DNA of 64,000 nucleotides, taken from Serilophus lunatus. Its lineage: Eukaryota; Chordata; Aves; Passeriformes; Eurylaimidae. Position 1 is the first letter of the stretch. Every line of letters begins with the position of its first letter. Below are positions 40,171-53,576 of this stretch, piece after piece. The position numbers were made by a program, and so were the translations under genes. The stretch spans positions 62,001-126,000 of the forward strand of contig VXBA01003240.1 in assembly GCA_013399895.1 (NCBI GenBank), in the 5' to 3' direction. Under the pieces are notes generated by a model, which ran no database searches, was not told where the DNA came from, and saw only the letters and a program-made list of their open reading frames with translations.

Positions 40171-43100
40171 GGAAAAAAAAAAAAAAGAAAAAAGAGAAGG
40201 AAAAAAAAAACAAAGAAAAAGGAAAATTCCCACAACTCCTAAAAGACCACTCCCACTTCCTCATACCTTTGCCCCCAAAAAACCCAAGCAAACACTCCAA
40301 AAAACAAAACCCCCAAACAAACACAGCTGTGAAGTACTTTTGAGTACAGACCCATTCTCAATGGTTTGTGACTTCTCTTTAAGGAATATATCCTGTCTTA
40401 CCACCGCTCTGTCACTGCAGCTTGTGAAGAGACCTTGATCAGACCGTATGTTGTCACAAAGAATGGAGCCATGGATCACTTCTGCTTCCTGGTGGGCTTA
40501 GAGGCCAAACCTTGTAGTCTTCTTTACCTGTATACTAATTCTTTCTTCAACTCAGTTGATGCTTTTTCTTGATATCTTGCACATTTTCCTTATGAACATG
40601 AGCACTGAAACATCTTCATGTCTCCTTCTGAGGTATTTTCTTTTGTGCGAACAATGCTCAGAAGCCTTGATCTTACTTCTGGGTTTCTTATCCCAAAGCC
40701 AAAGTGACATCTAGAGAGCTTCTTGTGGAGGGTTACCCAACCAACAGGTAACATAAAGGCTTTTAGATTGGCTAGAAATTCAGAGATATTTTCTCCTTCC
40801 GTTTGGTTTCTTAGATGGGAAACATATACATATTTTCTCAGCTAGAAATTTGAGTTTGGTACTTAATGGTTTTAAAGCACCTCTATTAATTCTTTATATT
40901 CCATCTCACCTGGTTCCTGTGGAAAACATAAGCCTTTAAACACTGCAAATGTCACTTTTCCCCGTTAGTGTTAGAAAACCAATCTTTGTTTTATAGCATT
41001 TTCAGCAAAATCAGATCACACCACTGTGCATATATTGCATTTTTTCTTCTGTAGAATTATGCCTTTTATTTGTCCATTACATTGATTTTTACTTTTTTTT
41101 AATTTTTTTTTAACCCCAGAAAATTCGTTCACTCTCTGAAATTATCTGTTGTTAAAGATCTCAGTCTCAAAAAAACCCAACTCCATGTTATTTCCATTTG
41201 CAAAGAGGAGTTTCATACTAAATAGTTTTTCCTGCAAACTACTTAAATGCACCAAAGGAGACAGAGCAGGAGCAAACACTCTATGCCAGAGCAGAAGGTG
41301 CATTTCTTCCTGTGTCACTCTACCTATACCAAAACGCAGTATCCCACAGACAGCTGGCACCTCACAGATTCAAGTGTCGTTCTTAAAGTCATAACCATCA
41401 CATCACTAAATGCACCACAATATACAACACTCTAAATCCTGCACAAATTCTACATTGCACCAGCCCCAAATCAAATAATTGCGATTTGTCATTGAAGTTG
41501 AATTTGAAAACATGTTCCGTGAAAAAGACTGTGAAAAACAAAGTTTAAAATAACTCTTGAACATTAAATCTTGCTCTTATCAAGCTCTTGTCTTCTGTAC
41601 ACCTTTTTTAATCCTCTCCAAAGCTTTCTATTAGGTTCTCCTTTGAAAAAGGACATGACACGCAACACTTCAGGAAGAGTGATTGTTTTTTGATAAAATG
41701 CAGAGAAGATGAAAAGTGAAAAGTGGAGGGGCAACATTATTCTTACAATGGACAACCAGTCACAAGCTTAGTTATCACAGATAACTCCATGCAAAGCCTT
41801 ACCTCTGCCGCATACTTCATCCCATCCACCGCATGCTCAGAGCCGGCTTCGTCGTTGGACCCCCAGTGGAAGTGAATCTGGCGCAGCCTGTAGGTCCCGC
41901 TGAGCGGCCCCCCAGTCAGCACTGGAAACCCAAGCAGAGGAAAAGCCTTCACCGCAGGAACGGGAGCCTCTACCCACATCCTCTAACCTCACACCAAACT
42001 TCAGTCTTCGGACAGTCTTCTGTTCCTTCTCAAAAGCTGTATCAGATGGCTTCCCCTTTCTTGGAAGTACTACAGAATCACTCACTTGTCCAGGATCATG
42101 ACTATCAAAATTGCATTTCTGTGTAGATTAGTGGATTATGGCCCGGCTCATCTTGCTGGGTTGGATATTTCTCAGAAAATTGGAAAATACTTATATTTTG
42201 CAACATTCAAAAGAGTTTCCTCTCTTGAATATATTTAAAAGAACCACTAAGAGATTAATCTTAAAATATAGGTTTTATGAATAAAGAGGGTGATCATAAA
42301 ATATGGTAGCACTATTTCTTCTCATCTGAAATTTGGAGAGAAACAGGTGGAGCTTAAAAAAATTTCAAGGTTCTTTCCTTCATTTACTACTAGATCCAGT
42401 TACATCAGATTGGAGTCTGAGGAAAGGGAGCTTATATTAACACCAAAAAAATTAAGCCAATGCTGTACATGCATTGTACAACTACAATATTACTGACAAT
42501 TAACCAGGGCTGGAAGGCATGTCCTATGAGGAGTGGCTAAGTACTCTGGGCTTGTCCAATTTGGAGAAAAGGAGGCTGAGGGCTGTCCTCACTCCTCTCT
42601 AGAGCTTCCTGAGGAGGGGAAGCAGAGAGGGAGCTGCTGGTCTCTCCTCCCAGGTACCCAGTGACAGGACTCATGGGAAAGGCTCAAAGCTATGCCAGGG
42701 GAGGTTTAAACTGGACACTAGGAAGCATTTCTTTACTGAGGGTGATCAAACACTGTAACAGGGTTCATAGAGAGGTGTTTGATGGCCCAAGCCTGTCAGT
42801 GTTTAAGAGGCATTTGAACAATGCCCTTAACAATATGCCTTAACTTTTGGTCAGCCCTGAATTGCTCAGGCAGCTGGGTAAGATTATTATTGTAGGTCCC
42901 TTCCAACTGCAAGAATCTACTCTGTCTTAATTCTGTTCTGTTCTAATTCTATTCAACCTAACATGGCTGGGGTTTTCATTGTTTGGCTTTTGCAAGTGCT
43001 CAACATTTGCTCATCAGAGCTAGGACCAAACTATATCTGCACAGAGACTTGAATGTGAATCACATTCAGAAAGATTCCTTATTCACTGCAAACCAAATCA

Positions 43101-46100
43101 TTCCCCTCTCCTGGCTCCACATCTCCTCTAATCATTTGGGAATTGGCCTGGGATAGTTCAGCAGCTCATTACAGAAATTTTAAGGGGAAATGAGGGGAAC
43201 TTTTACCAGACGGTTTTTAAATTAAGAGGAGTAGGAAGGACAATGGCAATTTTTTCTCTCTTCTAGGTTTAGCCCAAAACCTAAACTTTGTTAGGAACAA
43301 AATGTACCAGAGAAAGTTGAAAGAAGAATTTTTAAGTAGCTTATCTGCTAACACAAGTAGCCTGGCTAATGAAAAGGAACTGGGACTGTATATCTGTGGG
43401 GAAAAATATTTGACTTCCTTAAGGCTTCAACTCAAAAACATGCTTTTACATAGCCTACAAACTTAGCAAACAGAGGGGATGAGGAAGTAGCACTCCTAAA
43501 ACAAATTTCTTCTCTCAAAGACTCAAAATCTGTAGACAAATGATCTTAGAAATGTGTAAAGATCAGTGTTCTAACTGTCTGAGAGAAAACTATTAAGTAG
43601 AAATGCATCAGTAAGAAATACTTCTGTTAAAAAAAGTGGAAAATGGCCTGATGATGTATTTGTGTCACATTATATAGTGACGACAAAACCCTTTCATTCC
43701 AATAGCAATTAAGGAAGAGGTTAGTCAGAAGCTCTTAAGGCAAATATCAGTATCTCAAATTTTGAAAAATGTTGGAAGATCAATAGACTAATTTCAAAGA
43801 ATGGGCCTAATGTGGTACCAAAGAGCACAAACAGACTTACACAAACAGTTACAGAGCTGACAGCCCAGTTCCAATGCTGACCAAAGTGTAGAAATAGTTC
43901 ATATGGAAGTCAGTTAATAATGCATTAGAAGATGCTCATGTATTTAGTACCAATTGATTTGATTTTTTTTCATTAAACCAACACATGGCAGGAGTGCTTA
44001 CTTCACAGGGGAGCCCCAGAAGCCAAATTTGGGCCCCAGAAAATTCAGTATTTTTGAGCAATGACCTGAAAGAAAACAAAAACATTACTGATAGATAAAG
44101 TTCGTCAGTGACAAATATTAGGGAAAATAGTTAATTACTCAGTTTATGGACGTGGACTGAAGAATCTAGTCCACACACAGAAGGCACGGAGTATCCTGAA
44201 AGAGACTGGGGATTATATCTGTTAATTATCTGAACAACATCTGTCAGTGCTTTGCCGTGACATGAACTGTATTCTTGGAGATATGACCTGAGGAAAGCCA
44301 TAAAAGGACGATCACATTACCACTGCTTTGGTACCATGGTAAGAAATACTATGTTCAAATTCTGTCACTTCATGGATGGAGTTAAGAGAGTAGAAGAGGT
44401 CCTTGGTGTATTCACATTAATTTTCTTTTTTTTTTTTTTTTAAAAAAAAAAGGCCATTTAAAGGCTGAGTTGATAGAACTCATATCAGGAATATAGTGTA
44501 ATTTGGATGTTTTAAACTGTGAGGGTAATTAACAATTAGAACAACTTACCAAAGGTTGTGGTAGGTTCATCATCGCTGGAAAATTTGAAATCAAGATTGT
44601 ATGTTTTTCTAAGAGATGTGCTTAGTTCACCAGCATCTATTAGCCTTGAAGCAGAGATTAATTCTGGGAAGTTCCGTGGCATCTGACACACACGAGGTCA
44701 GACCGATCATTGATGGTCAGCTGGTGGCTTTCGGGCAACATCCAATGTTGCTTGTATTGACAGAAAATTTAAAACTAAGACTGTTCAGGAAACCAAAGCA
44801 TGATGGTGCCTCCATCTGTCTCTCCCTGTTGACCTTGTAAGCTAACAAGTCCTCTGGACTAATGGATAGGGGGATCAAAAATGAGTTCCCCTCTGGCTTT
44901 GACCTTTGTGAAAGCATCATATGGGCTTGGATCCTCAGCTAAGCCTCATGCAGCCACAAGATGATTTTATTGCTTGAAGATTCTGCACTCCTACAGTTTT
45001 AAGGGGAGAGGTGCTGGCTTGTCCAACATCTAAGAGAAAGTTTCAATGATGAAGGCACTAACATTACGAAGACTATGCTAAACTATAGAACGTCTAAATA
45101 AGAGCTACTGCTTGCAAAAAGGGAAGCTACATACTCCTGGAAAAGACTGGGACATTAACCCTTTTCACTGAAGAAAGGGATCACTTGGGATATATTTCAC
45201 TTCTTCTGTATTGGCTCTTTCCTGGCACAAGAAGTCCAAGTATGGGTTGTAAAAAGGGAAAAAACATATAACCAAACCTGCAGCTAAATTCAAATAAGAG
45301 ATTTGAGCGATTCAGTTGGAATGAACCTGTAATGAGACACAAAGGATTCATCTGCAGTGAGAGAGAGAGAGCAGCATTTGAAAAATTGTACACAATACTG
45401 TTCAAACAAGGTGGCTGGCACTACTCAGGTGGTCGGGATGGATCAAACCACCACTGTGAACAGAGAAGCCCAGAACTTCCTGAGAAACACAACCTTAACT
45501 CATGTTCAAGTACGTTCCCACATTGTATCATGCTGAAAGAGAGGGGAAAAAGGAATCTCTCATTTGGAGGGACAAAGCCTATTTTCATGAGGAGTTCATA
45601 CCCAGTAGTGAGATGAGTCCTGGCTCTATGCAGTCTATTTAGGAAAACATGGAGGAAGACAAAGTGTAACAGGGAAGGAACAAACCTGATTTGTTGACGG
45701 TGTCATCAAACTCCACACTGGTGGAGTGCCCGTTGTTAAGGATGATTTTAGCAGAAGCTGGATCATAATTGGGATTTAGAGGTCGGAGAGAGGGATCATA
45801 CTTGGTTTCCTCAGTTTTGATGTCGATGGGTGACTGACGGTCTCCATTAGCAACAGGAAAAACCTCCTTCCAGTGGGCAGGCCCTTCAACACATTGGAGG
45901 AGAAGTCTAAATTAATGACAAGGCCCTCATTCTTAGGAAAGAAAACTCTGTTTGAATTGTTCTCATGTACCTTGCATTTACCTTTGAACAAGGCCACATG
46001 CAGTATGCAGACACTTAATTATTCACAATTAAGATTCAACTATGCACAAGACATATACAACAAATGTTCATTCAAATCAAGCATTCTGTATCCAACAGGC

Positions 46101-49100
46101 ACTATGCCCCAATAAATTTTTGACATGCCATTTTTGCCAACATGTCTCATCATAACTTTAAGGATTACCTCTTTTCTATCTAAATCCCTGCATTAAGGAT
46201 TTTTCTTACACCTTAGTCATTTGCTGCAAAAGACCCAAGAATACATCTTCTGCTGACTACACTGAATGAGATGAGGGATTGCAAAAAAGGTAAAAAAGCT
46301 GTGTGCTCATAGGCTCTTCTGGAGCCTGATGGCAGTGCCGGTAACCTAAGCACTGCTGCACTACTGATCTCCTCCCAGCCCACCAACTCTGCACAGAAGC
46401 TGTCATAACAAAAGAGAAACTGTCACCCTCTAATCATAAAGTCCATATGCACACGTGCACACACACACAGACTGGTGTAGCACTGAAAAAATCAAAGAAC
46501 AGGCACACTCAGGCACTCAGCGGTGTCTACATGAGTTCTGGATTTCTACTACTTCTTGCTGATAAACAAGAGTAGATCTTCCAGACACAGACTTGCAGCA
46601 CCATTCACCAGTTAGGTAGAAAATAAAGGAGTGGTTAATCAATACTAGTGATCTCAAGTTGACTTTCCTCTCTCTATGCAAGCTAAGACAAATGTCAGCT
46701 GAAAAGCTAATAAATCAATTTGGATATGAGAAAATGGCAAATGTCATCCTAAAACAGTAATAAAAACTTAATTGATGAGATGCGTGAGTTATCTGTTGTT
46801 ACCTACTAAACATCAGAGAGTTCTCAATAAGAATATATATTTCACTGTTTAACCGTAACTGGATAAAGATGGCAAAGAAGAAAATACAAACAGTAAGTTG
46901 CTTGGGGAATATATTCTATAAGGTGAAGAGAGAAAACAAAGTTTAGGATGGAAAAGAGAGTAAGGAGAAAGGGGAAAGGAAAAAGAGGAAAGTGAATAAG
47001 AGAAAGCTGAAAGGAGAAAGTCTGCAGGGCAAAGGATCTTTCAATATTGAAAAGAGCATAGCACTTGTTTTTACTTCCTTATAATGGGTAAGAAGCCTAA
47101 TAAATCAACTAAGAGAGACTGGATACAAGAAAACCTTAATACGAGCATGAGAACCTGGTCTTATAAAATTTGCATCACTGGAAATTGTCATAACTCCTTA
47201 TACTGAAGATAACTGATCTCAGTGTAAAAATCAGCCTCTTGGTTTGGGTGTTTCTGGATAGCTTAGCACTTAAATAAAATGGCAAAAAAAGGATCAAAAT
47301 GTTTGACACAATGATTAATAGCCTAATGTCAAAAGTTGATAGAAAATTTTCTTTCCTTGACTTCAATAGAAGTAAACATAGCTGAGAAACTCACCAGTGC
47401 TAAAAGCACCCAAGCAGTAAATCAAGGAGGGAAGAGCCCACAGAGCCTCAGGGCAGCAGCTTGCACAGCCACCTGGGCAGAGACTGATTCTCCTCCCAGC
47501 AGCATGGAAAAATGGAAGAGGGATGGAGAACTTGTAAAGAACAGCCTAATACTTAAGCTTCAGGCAGAAGAGGCAAAGGCCTTCAGTCTTTTTGTTAAAA
47601 AGTCTTTGTTAATGATTTCATTAACTAACTCATTAAGGAAACAGTTTCTAAGGCATAAGATAAAAATCCTACTGGTTTGAAATATAAAACTATTTAAACT
47701 TAATTCTTCTCACTTTACAAATGATCATCAAAGCTATTCAATATTTTAATTACATAAAGTTTAGCATATAATTTTAATTGTGTTCAGATCCTAGCACCCT
47801 GCAGTTAGAGAGATACGATGTGAAGTTTTCTTCATAAAAAGCACCACTCCATCATTTATACCTGACCATTGTGATTTGGGATGCTTAAAAAAAAGCTTAT
47901 TGCTACTTACTTCTAATGTTTCCAATATTCCTTGACTGAGAAAAGGAAACATATATTTATGCACTTAACTACTTGGTCCTATTGCTCTATTTCCAAAATA
48001 ACTGTAGTTACTGTACATTAAATAATACAAAAAAATTGCATTCAGAAATAATACAAAAGTGCCTAAAAGGGGACCCAAGACTGAGATTCTATCATAAGCC
48101 AATTGTTTAGTAATAAACTTCAGTTCTAAGAAGACTTTGTAGTTGTTTTTGTACTTGCTTATGGCTCAGATGAGAGAAAATACTGTTTTGCTATAGTGAT
48201 TAAACTTCTATTAGTAAACAAGACTACCAGAAATCTCACCTTTCAAAATATACAGGAAAATATCAAGAAACTTCAGCTGATTTTGTACCATTAGGTCATA
48301 TCAAGAAATATTCCTTACTAGATAATCTACAAGTAATCTAATTCAATTATCATACTCTTGCCACTCTAGGAAAACTGTGACTCAATCCACTACTACAGAC
48401 CCTACCTCAGTGGAAACTTTGTGTATAACTTTCGGAAAAAAGTCATTATAGTTGGAAGAGATGCTCAAAGGCATGTCATACAATCAGATTTAAGCCAATG
48501 GGATCTCCAGGGTGAAAATTTCTTCAGAATTTGGACCTGAATTAGATGTCTCCATATTAACACAATGTACATTCTACTTTTCTAAATATGTACTTTAAGA
48601 CATATACAGAGAAGTATAATTCACTGATTCACCTCCCTTAATTTTTTCATTTACTGAAGAAAAGTGATTAATATATCAGTTTTTGAAAGTATGAAACCCT
48701 CTCCTGTTTTTGGGAAAGTGTTCTATTGCCAGAGGTGATTACCTAGTATCTCTTCACAATCAAGGTCATTGTGACCAAGATTTATGACAAAAAAACCCAA
48801 ACCATCTGCTCAACGATTTTATGCTTTTATTTTGGACACAGCATTACCAAATGTGATGCACACCTCTGACACTTCTAGGTCAGACTACCACTGCATATAC
48901 CACTCACCAGCATTGTATTCATCCAGTCTGTGAAACAGATCTCATAATGAAGGCAGTTAAGGAGTTGCCAGGAAATACGACCTAACAGTGCTACGATTTT
49001 GTCCAGCTGCAGTTAAGGATTATGAATTTCATCAAAAGGATAGACTAATTTGAGACAAGCCCAGTGAATGCACTGCAGGAAATAGTTGAGTTCCAGTGAG

Positions 49101-52100
49101 CCTCTAGACATGCACTAAGAGAGAAAATAGAGCACATGAAAAAAGCAGGTAAACAGAGCAGATGAAAAAGTGGATTTATTTTTTGGGAGGTGGGTGGAGA
49201 CAGTTTGCTATTACATATAGAAAGTTGATTATTTTAGTATGGTCTGGCCTTGAAAGGATCACATCCTCATTTATTCCTAAAGAGAATACATTGTCCAGTT
49301 TATCATATACAAAGTGCTCACACTTATAAAGTTATGTTTGCTAGTAATTTAGTTGCATATTAGGCTACAATAAGATTAGCCAAAAAAGAAGTAATTAAAA
49401 AGTAATAATGGGCAAAATTCAATGTCTTTTTTTAAGCAGATATCAAAATGATGTGATTATTCTCAGAAAAAAGGTATAAAGATTTATAGCTGGACTCAAG
49501 TATCTTAAAGATCTTTTCCAGCCTAAATGATTCTGTGACTCTGTGAATTCATATCCCTATTATTTATAAAATGCCTCAGTGTTACAGTGTTACATTAAGA
49601 GAAATTTCTGCAGTAAAATATAACACATGTAAGTACTTTCCACATATTTCATTAAACAAATAGTAAACAGAAGTCAATTGATTTCCTATTGCGGTTGCTT
49701 CCAACCTTACTCATTCCGTAATACTGTGATTTGCATTTCAACTAAAGTAATTCCCCAGTAAATTAAGAGAACTGTTTCTGTGAAGGGGTGAGAACATTTC
49801 CCTCTTGACAGGAGCCTTGAGCAGCAGTGAAAAGCATGCACGATGCCACACTGAAGCCAGTTTTCAAGATTTCAATATTGTGCCTCTATAGACAAGCATC
49901 ATCAAAACTGAGGCAAGAAAACTGGCAAGAAAGCAAAGGTCAAGATTTTCATAGAAGCATTGCAGAAATGTGTGCATGAAAGTAACTGAGAATTTCTGTA
50001 TTAGGTTTGCATGGCAAGCTGCTAGTAGCACCAAGGCTACAAGGGTGGCTTCTGTGAGAAGCTGCTAGATTTCATCATGTCCAACAGAGCCAATGCCTGC
50101 TGGCTCCAGGACAGACTCACCACTGCCAAGGCCAGGCCCATCAGGGCAGTGCTATTTCCTCTGGGATGACAGATTTAAGAAAAGGAAAAAGTTACTGTGC
50201 AACAGCAGAGAGGAGTGAGAATAAGTGAGAGAAACAGCTCTGCTGACACGAAGGCCAGGGAAGAAGGAGAGGGAGGAGGTGCTCCAGGTGCCAGAGAAGA
50301 GATTCCTCTGCACCATGGTGAGGACCCTGGTGAGGCAGGCTGTGCCCCTGCAGCTTGTGGAGATCCACAGGGAAGCAGATAACCACCTACACCCCTTGGA
50401 GGACCCCAACTGGAGGAGGTGAATGTGCCCTGAAGGCAGCTGTGACCTCATGGACCACCTGAACAGGAGCAGGCTCCTGGCAGGACCTGTAATTCTGTGG
50501 AAACCCCTATGATGGAGCACATTTACTGTCATGATTTGAGACCCCAAAAGGAACTCATGCTAGAGCAGTTTGTGAGGAACTGCAGTCTGTGGGAAGAACT
50601 CACATTGGAGAAGTGCATGGAGGGTTGTCTGTCCATGGGACCCTACACTGGAGAAGGGGCAGAGAGTGAGGAGTCCTCCCAGTGAGGAAGAAGAAGAGGC
50701 AGAGACAACGTGATCAGCTGACTGCAGCACATTCTTTGTCCCCTGTGCCACTGGGAGGGAGAATGCAGATAAAGTCAGGAGTGAAGTTGAGCTTGGGAAA
50801 AAGGGAGGGATGATGGGAAGGTGTTTAAAAGATTTTTGTCTTATTTTCTCATTACTATGATTTGATAGGTAACAAATAAAATTAATTTCCCCAAGTCAAG
50901 TCTGTTTTGCTCACAATGGTAAGTGGTGAGTGATCACTCCCTGTCCCTACTTTGACCCACAAGCCTTTCACTCTATTTTCACTCCTCTGTCCTTCTGAGG
51001 AGGGAAGTGACAGAGCTACTTTGTTAGACACCTGGTCAATCACCAAAAATTTTAATTCTGTCTATAACAAGGAGCCTATGTCCTTATACATAGATACACC
51101 ATATATGCAGACATGTATGTGTAATATTTGACAGTTTACTTTATGCATGCAATGATTTATGTTGCAACTGCTGCAAGTAACAAATGAAGAACCCAGAGTG
51201 AACACAGATGTCTTTTCCACTCTTCAGTTAGTCAACTATACATATAACTGCACCACATTTAATTAATTTCACTTGATTCTGCCTCGTGAGTTTCAAAAGT
51301 TAATCTTAGTTTCAGGGAAACTATTTTCAGGGCCATGAAGGGCAAAAGCTATTTTCAAGAATCAGAACAATTTCCTTCATCTGCTACTCAGTCAAACAAA
51401 TAGCATAAAAAATAACATAAATGCATAAAAAGTGAAGAAGCTGAGAATTAAAACTGATGCTAGGGAAAAGCAGCGAGGTGTTAGATATCCATGCCTCTCT
51501 CCTTTAGTCTTTAGTAGGAAGCAGGGGGAAGGGAATGGATTGATAAGGAATAACCCACCCCACATCTCCTGGGATCTCAAAGAAAGGAGAGAGTGAAAGG
51601 CAAACTCCACCTCAAATATGTTATATCAGCCAGTAAACAGAGTTTTATAGGAGAAATGGGGCTTTAAGCAAGGTCCAGTGCCACCCCTATAGAAATTCTG
51701 GTGGCCTCCCCTCTCTAGAAGTGGAAAATAGCAAACAAGGAAAGATAAGATAAGAGAGGGAAAGTGGGCTTCTTATCTGGACAGTGCAGGTGAAGCTTAC
51801 AGCATGGAAACACATAGAGAAACAAATTTGAAAAACAAGACCCATTTACGTCTTGAGGGGAGGGGTAGAGTAGACTGCACAGCAGCAGATAACACACCTA
51901 ATCATTGCAACATCACTGCGATCCACCACCACCCAGTTTTTCAGGAAAAGTACATCCATCCAGAAAAGATGGAATGGGAGTGCCAGAAAGGAAAGTAGTA
52001 CTTGCACAAACAGTATTTCAAAGTTTAAGTAATAACATACACAAAGCATATTCTTACAGGCATTAGTATATATGCAAATATATAGCTGCCTCCTTTTACT

Positions 52101-52848
52101 GTAATGGTGTTTTATTTCTCTGTGTATAGACAATATAAATTATTCCACGTATTTTATCAGAGCTGAGTCTCCAATTTACAGAAGCACTTTCATTTCTACT
52201 TGTATGACTTGTGAGACCGTCTGCACACAGGAGTAGCGTTTGCATGACTTAAAATGCAAAACAGAGCAGTGTTTAAGCCTGTTGATGAGAATATCTTGAG
52301 ACTTCAAAGACCGGTAAGATTAAGGAAACGAAGGAACAACTAAAATCCAAAAGCATCTCCTCTTAAGTGCATAGTTACACATTTAAATGACCTATTCTAA
52401 CAACTAGGATTTCCCACCGTATAACACAAGTAGAACACAGCTGAATCAGAAAGGCATTGCCGATATAGTGTAACTGTTTAACAAGTAGTCGATATGCACA
52501 TTCGACTGTTCAGCTACACGAGCAAACGGGAGCGCGACAGACCCGACGTGGAGCCAAAGCCCCGCTCGACTGTGCAGGCGATGCCTCATGCACGGACACC
52601 CCTCTCCGGCGCCTGCCTTGAAGAATGCCGAGACAAAAATACACTCGTCTCACGCTGGAAAGCCTCGACTACATTTCAGCTCATCCAGCTTTTCCGTAGG
52701 CGCGGGAATTGCCGAGGCCAGCGGCGGCAGATGCCCTCGGGGAGCCCCGCTGGCCGCCCCGACGACCCCGCGGGAACCGCCGCCGTGGCCTCGCTCCCCC
52801 GCCCGCCGCTCCCCTACCGTTGTGCTCGTCGTATCCCCAGTGCAGCAT
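33988..52848 (-). CDS. CA13: Carbonic anhydrase 13 (7 coding exons)
   Basis: Cytosolic zinc enzyme that interconverts CO2 and bicarbonate. Coding exons, 5' to 3': 52,848-52,818; 45,883-45,686; 41,921-41,803; 38,477-38,382; 37,225-37,163; 36,230-36,075; 34,101-33,988. They sum to 777 bp, 258 residues (human about 262), with canonical GT-AG junctions and the standard family phases. Zinc ligands are H93, H95 (QIHFHWG) and H118 (LHVVHW), equivalent to 94/96/119; the proton-shuttle H63 (NNGHS, equivalent to 64), T198 (GSLTVPP, equivalent to 199) and the SEH pair are all present, so the enzyme should be active. The identity rests on the overall match to human CA13 (HWKE.FP.A.GD.QSPI.IKT, SLTVPPLLESV.WIVL) and on synteny next to RBIS. 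Introns hold CR1 and LTR insertions. Divergent from RBIS through a CpG island. Confidence 0.95.
36075..36230 (-). CDS. CA13: CA13 coding exon 6
   Basis: 156 bp, begins GKKALFTNFDPSCLLPKSLD and contains YWTYFGSLTVPPLLESVIWI, with the catalytic Thr199-equivalent in GSLT. Acceptor CTTTCCAG, donor CAG|GTACTG. Confidence 0.95.
37163..37225 (-). CDS. CA13: CA13 coding exon 5
   Basis: 63 bp encoding NGECNPQLKKITDRLDTIRV then K; matches human CA13 IGEPNSQLQKITDTLDSIKEK in length and phase. Acceptor AATAG, donor AAG|GTAAAT. Confidence 0.95.
37963..37981. repeat. (ATT)n microsatellite
   Basis: About six ATT units inside a CA13 intron. Confidence 0.9.
38382..38477 (-). CDS. CA13: CA13 coding exon 4
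   Basis: 96 bp encoding LHVVHWNAEKYSSFVEAARQ then SDGLAVMAVFLK; the first His is the third zinc ligand. Acceptor TTTTCAG, donor AAG|GTAAGA. Confidence 0.96.
40140..40226. repeat. A-rich polypurine tract
   Basis: About 25 A followed by A-runs broken by GAGAAGG, in the CA13 intron between exons 3 and 4. Polypurine simple sequence; could be an old poly(A) tail but no adjacent element is recognised. Confidence 0.9.
41803..41921 (-). CDS. CA13: CA13 coding exon 3
   Basis: 119 bp encoding LTGGPLSGTYRLRQIHFHWG then SNDEAGSEHAVDGMKYAAE; carries zinc ligands equivalent to His94 and His96. Acceptor TTTCCAG, donor GAG|GTAAGG. Confidence 0.97.
42505..42960 (+). mobile_element. CR1 LINE 3' region
   Basis: Plus-strand CR1 3' portion in CA13 intron 2: 'cttgtccaatttggagaaaa', 'gaggtttaaactggacact', 'taggtcccttccaactgc' and a terminal run of 'attctgttctgttctaattctattc'-type units near 42,930-42,955. 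Confidence 0.88.
44424..44451. repeat. T-run joined to A-run
   Basis: About 17 T directly followed by 10 A in CA13 intron 2; perfect hairpin-forming simple sequence. Confidence 0.9.
45686..45883 (-). CDS. CA13: CA13 coding exon 2
   Basis: 198 bp encoding PAHWKEVFPVANGDRQSPID, IKTEETKYDPSLRPL and AKIILNNGHSTSVEFDDTVN then KS. Contains the proton-shuttle His (NNGHS). Acceptor GTTGAAG, donor CAG|GTTTGT. Confidence 0.97.
45884..49484. other. CA13 intron 1, distal part
   Basis: No exon or RNA gene recognised. A very diverged CR1 3' tail on the minus strand is likely near 48,430-48,500 ('agttggaagagatgctcaaa'). Open frames (45,873-46,115 and 47,336-47,680, both +) have no domain. Confidence 0.5.
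49485..49548 (+). repeat. CR1 LINE 3' tail
   Basis: Plus-strand terminal piece of CR1: 'tggactcaagtatcttaaag', then 'cttttccagcctaaatgatt' and 'ctgtgactctgtgaattc'. In CA13 intron 1. Confidence 0.75.
49997..51050 (+). mobile_element. Solo ERV-type LTR in CA13 intron 1
   Basis: About 1 kb LTR-like unit starting TGTATTAGGTTTGCATGGC at 49,997. It contains the family's repeated 'gagcag...gggaagaactc' purine-rich modules (50,200-50,700) and a poly(A) signal AATAAA near 50,875. It ends with the 'tttgacccacaagcctttc' and 'agacacctgg' segments that are the reverse complement of the fragment at 31,709-31,850. No retroviral coding region flanks it, so it is a solo LTR; open frames inside are not genes. 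The right boundary is approximate and I could not confirm a target-site duplication. Confidence 0.8.
51051..52490. other. CA13 intron 1, promoter-proximal part
   Basis: Unique AT-rich sequence without a recognisable exon or repeat, grading into the CpG island at about 52,500. Confidence 0.5.
52818..52848 (-). CDS. CA13: CA13 coding exon 1
   Basis: 31 bp from ATG to donor ACG|GTAGGG, encoding MLHWGYDEHNG (last Gly split with exon 2). The WGY...HNG motif and phase are those of cytosolic carbonic anhydrases. The frame stays open upstream, but upstream sequence is unrelated GC-rich DNA, so this ATG is taken as the start. Confidence 0.9.
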
Positions 52849-52867
52849 GGCTCTGCTCTCCTGCAGA

Positions 52868-52920
52868 CACGGCACGGCACGGGACGGGACAGGATGGGAT
52901 GGGACGGGCTGGGACGGGAG
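52868..52920. repeat. GGGAC/GGGAT pentamer repeat
   Basis: About ten imperfect GGCAC/GGGAC/GGGAT units immediately upstream of the CA13 ATG, likely in its 5' UTR or core promoter. Confidence 0.85.
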
Positions 52921-53576
52921 AGGCGGCTGCGCCCGATTTGAAGGCGACGGGCGGCGACGCCCCGATCCTCGGGCGCTGATAAGGAGCCTGCGGCACCCCG
53001 GGCCCCCGGCCCGTCCGTGCCGGTTCTCGGCCCAAGCCCGCCGCCGCCCAGCGTTCCTCCGGCCCCGTCGGGGCGGCCCGGGGCAGCGGCCGGCCGGCGG
53101 CTGCAGTGCCATCTCTCAAAGGCTCGCTCCAAACAGAGGGGCAGGCGCTGCCCCTCCGCCACCCCCGTCCCGTTACAGCGGGAGTGATGCGTCAAGGAAT
53201 GATGGGGAAGTGTGTCCATTCTTGGAGTCACCCTCGCCCCTCCCGAAAGTAAAGCGAAGTGAGCACCTCTGCGTCCCCTCCCACCTTACTCTCAGTGGAG
53301 TGTGAACCCAATTCCCTTTGGAATCGGATGTAGCAAGGGTCCGCGTTTTCCCAGGCGGGGCCTCTTGAGGCAGGAGGGTGTCCTACAACGCACTGGGAAT
53401 TTATTCTTTGATCCAGGCTCCCCGAGTGCCCGGGGCTGCCCGTGGGCACGTGCTTCGGGCAGCACGGCGCTTGGCCGGCGGCGGGCGGCGGCAAGGAGCT
53501 GTCAGCATTCCCGTGCTGGAAAAGCTGGCTGCCAGCGCGCGGGAGTGGCAGGCGGGACAAGGGCCGAGCACAGGGT

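Noticed and set aside
50152..50751. Open frames of 60-130 codons
   Set aside because: They lie entirely within the ERV-type LTR at 49,997-51,050 and have no retroviral domain.
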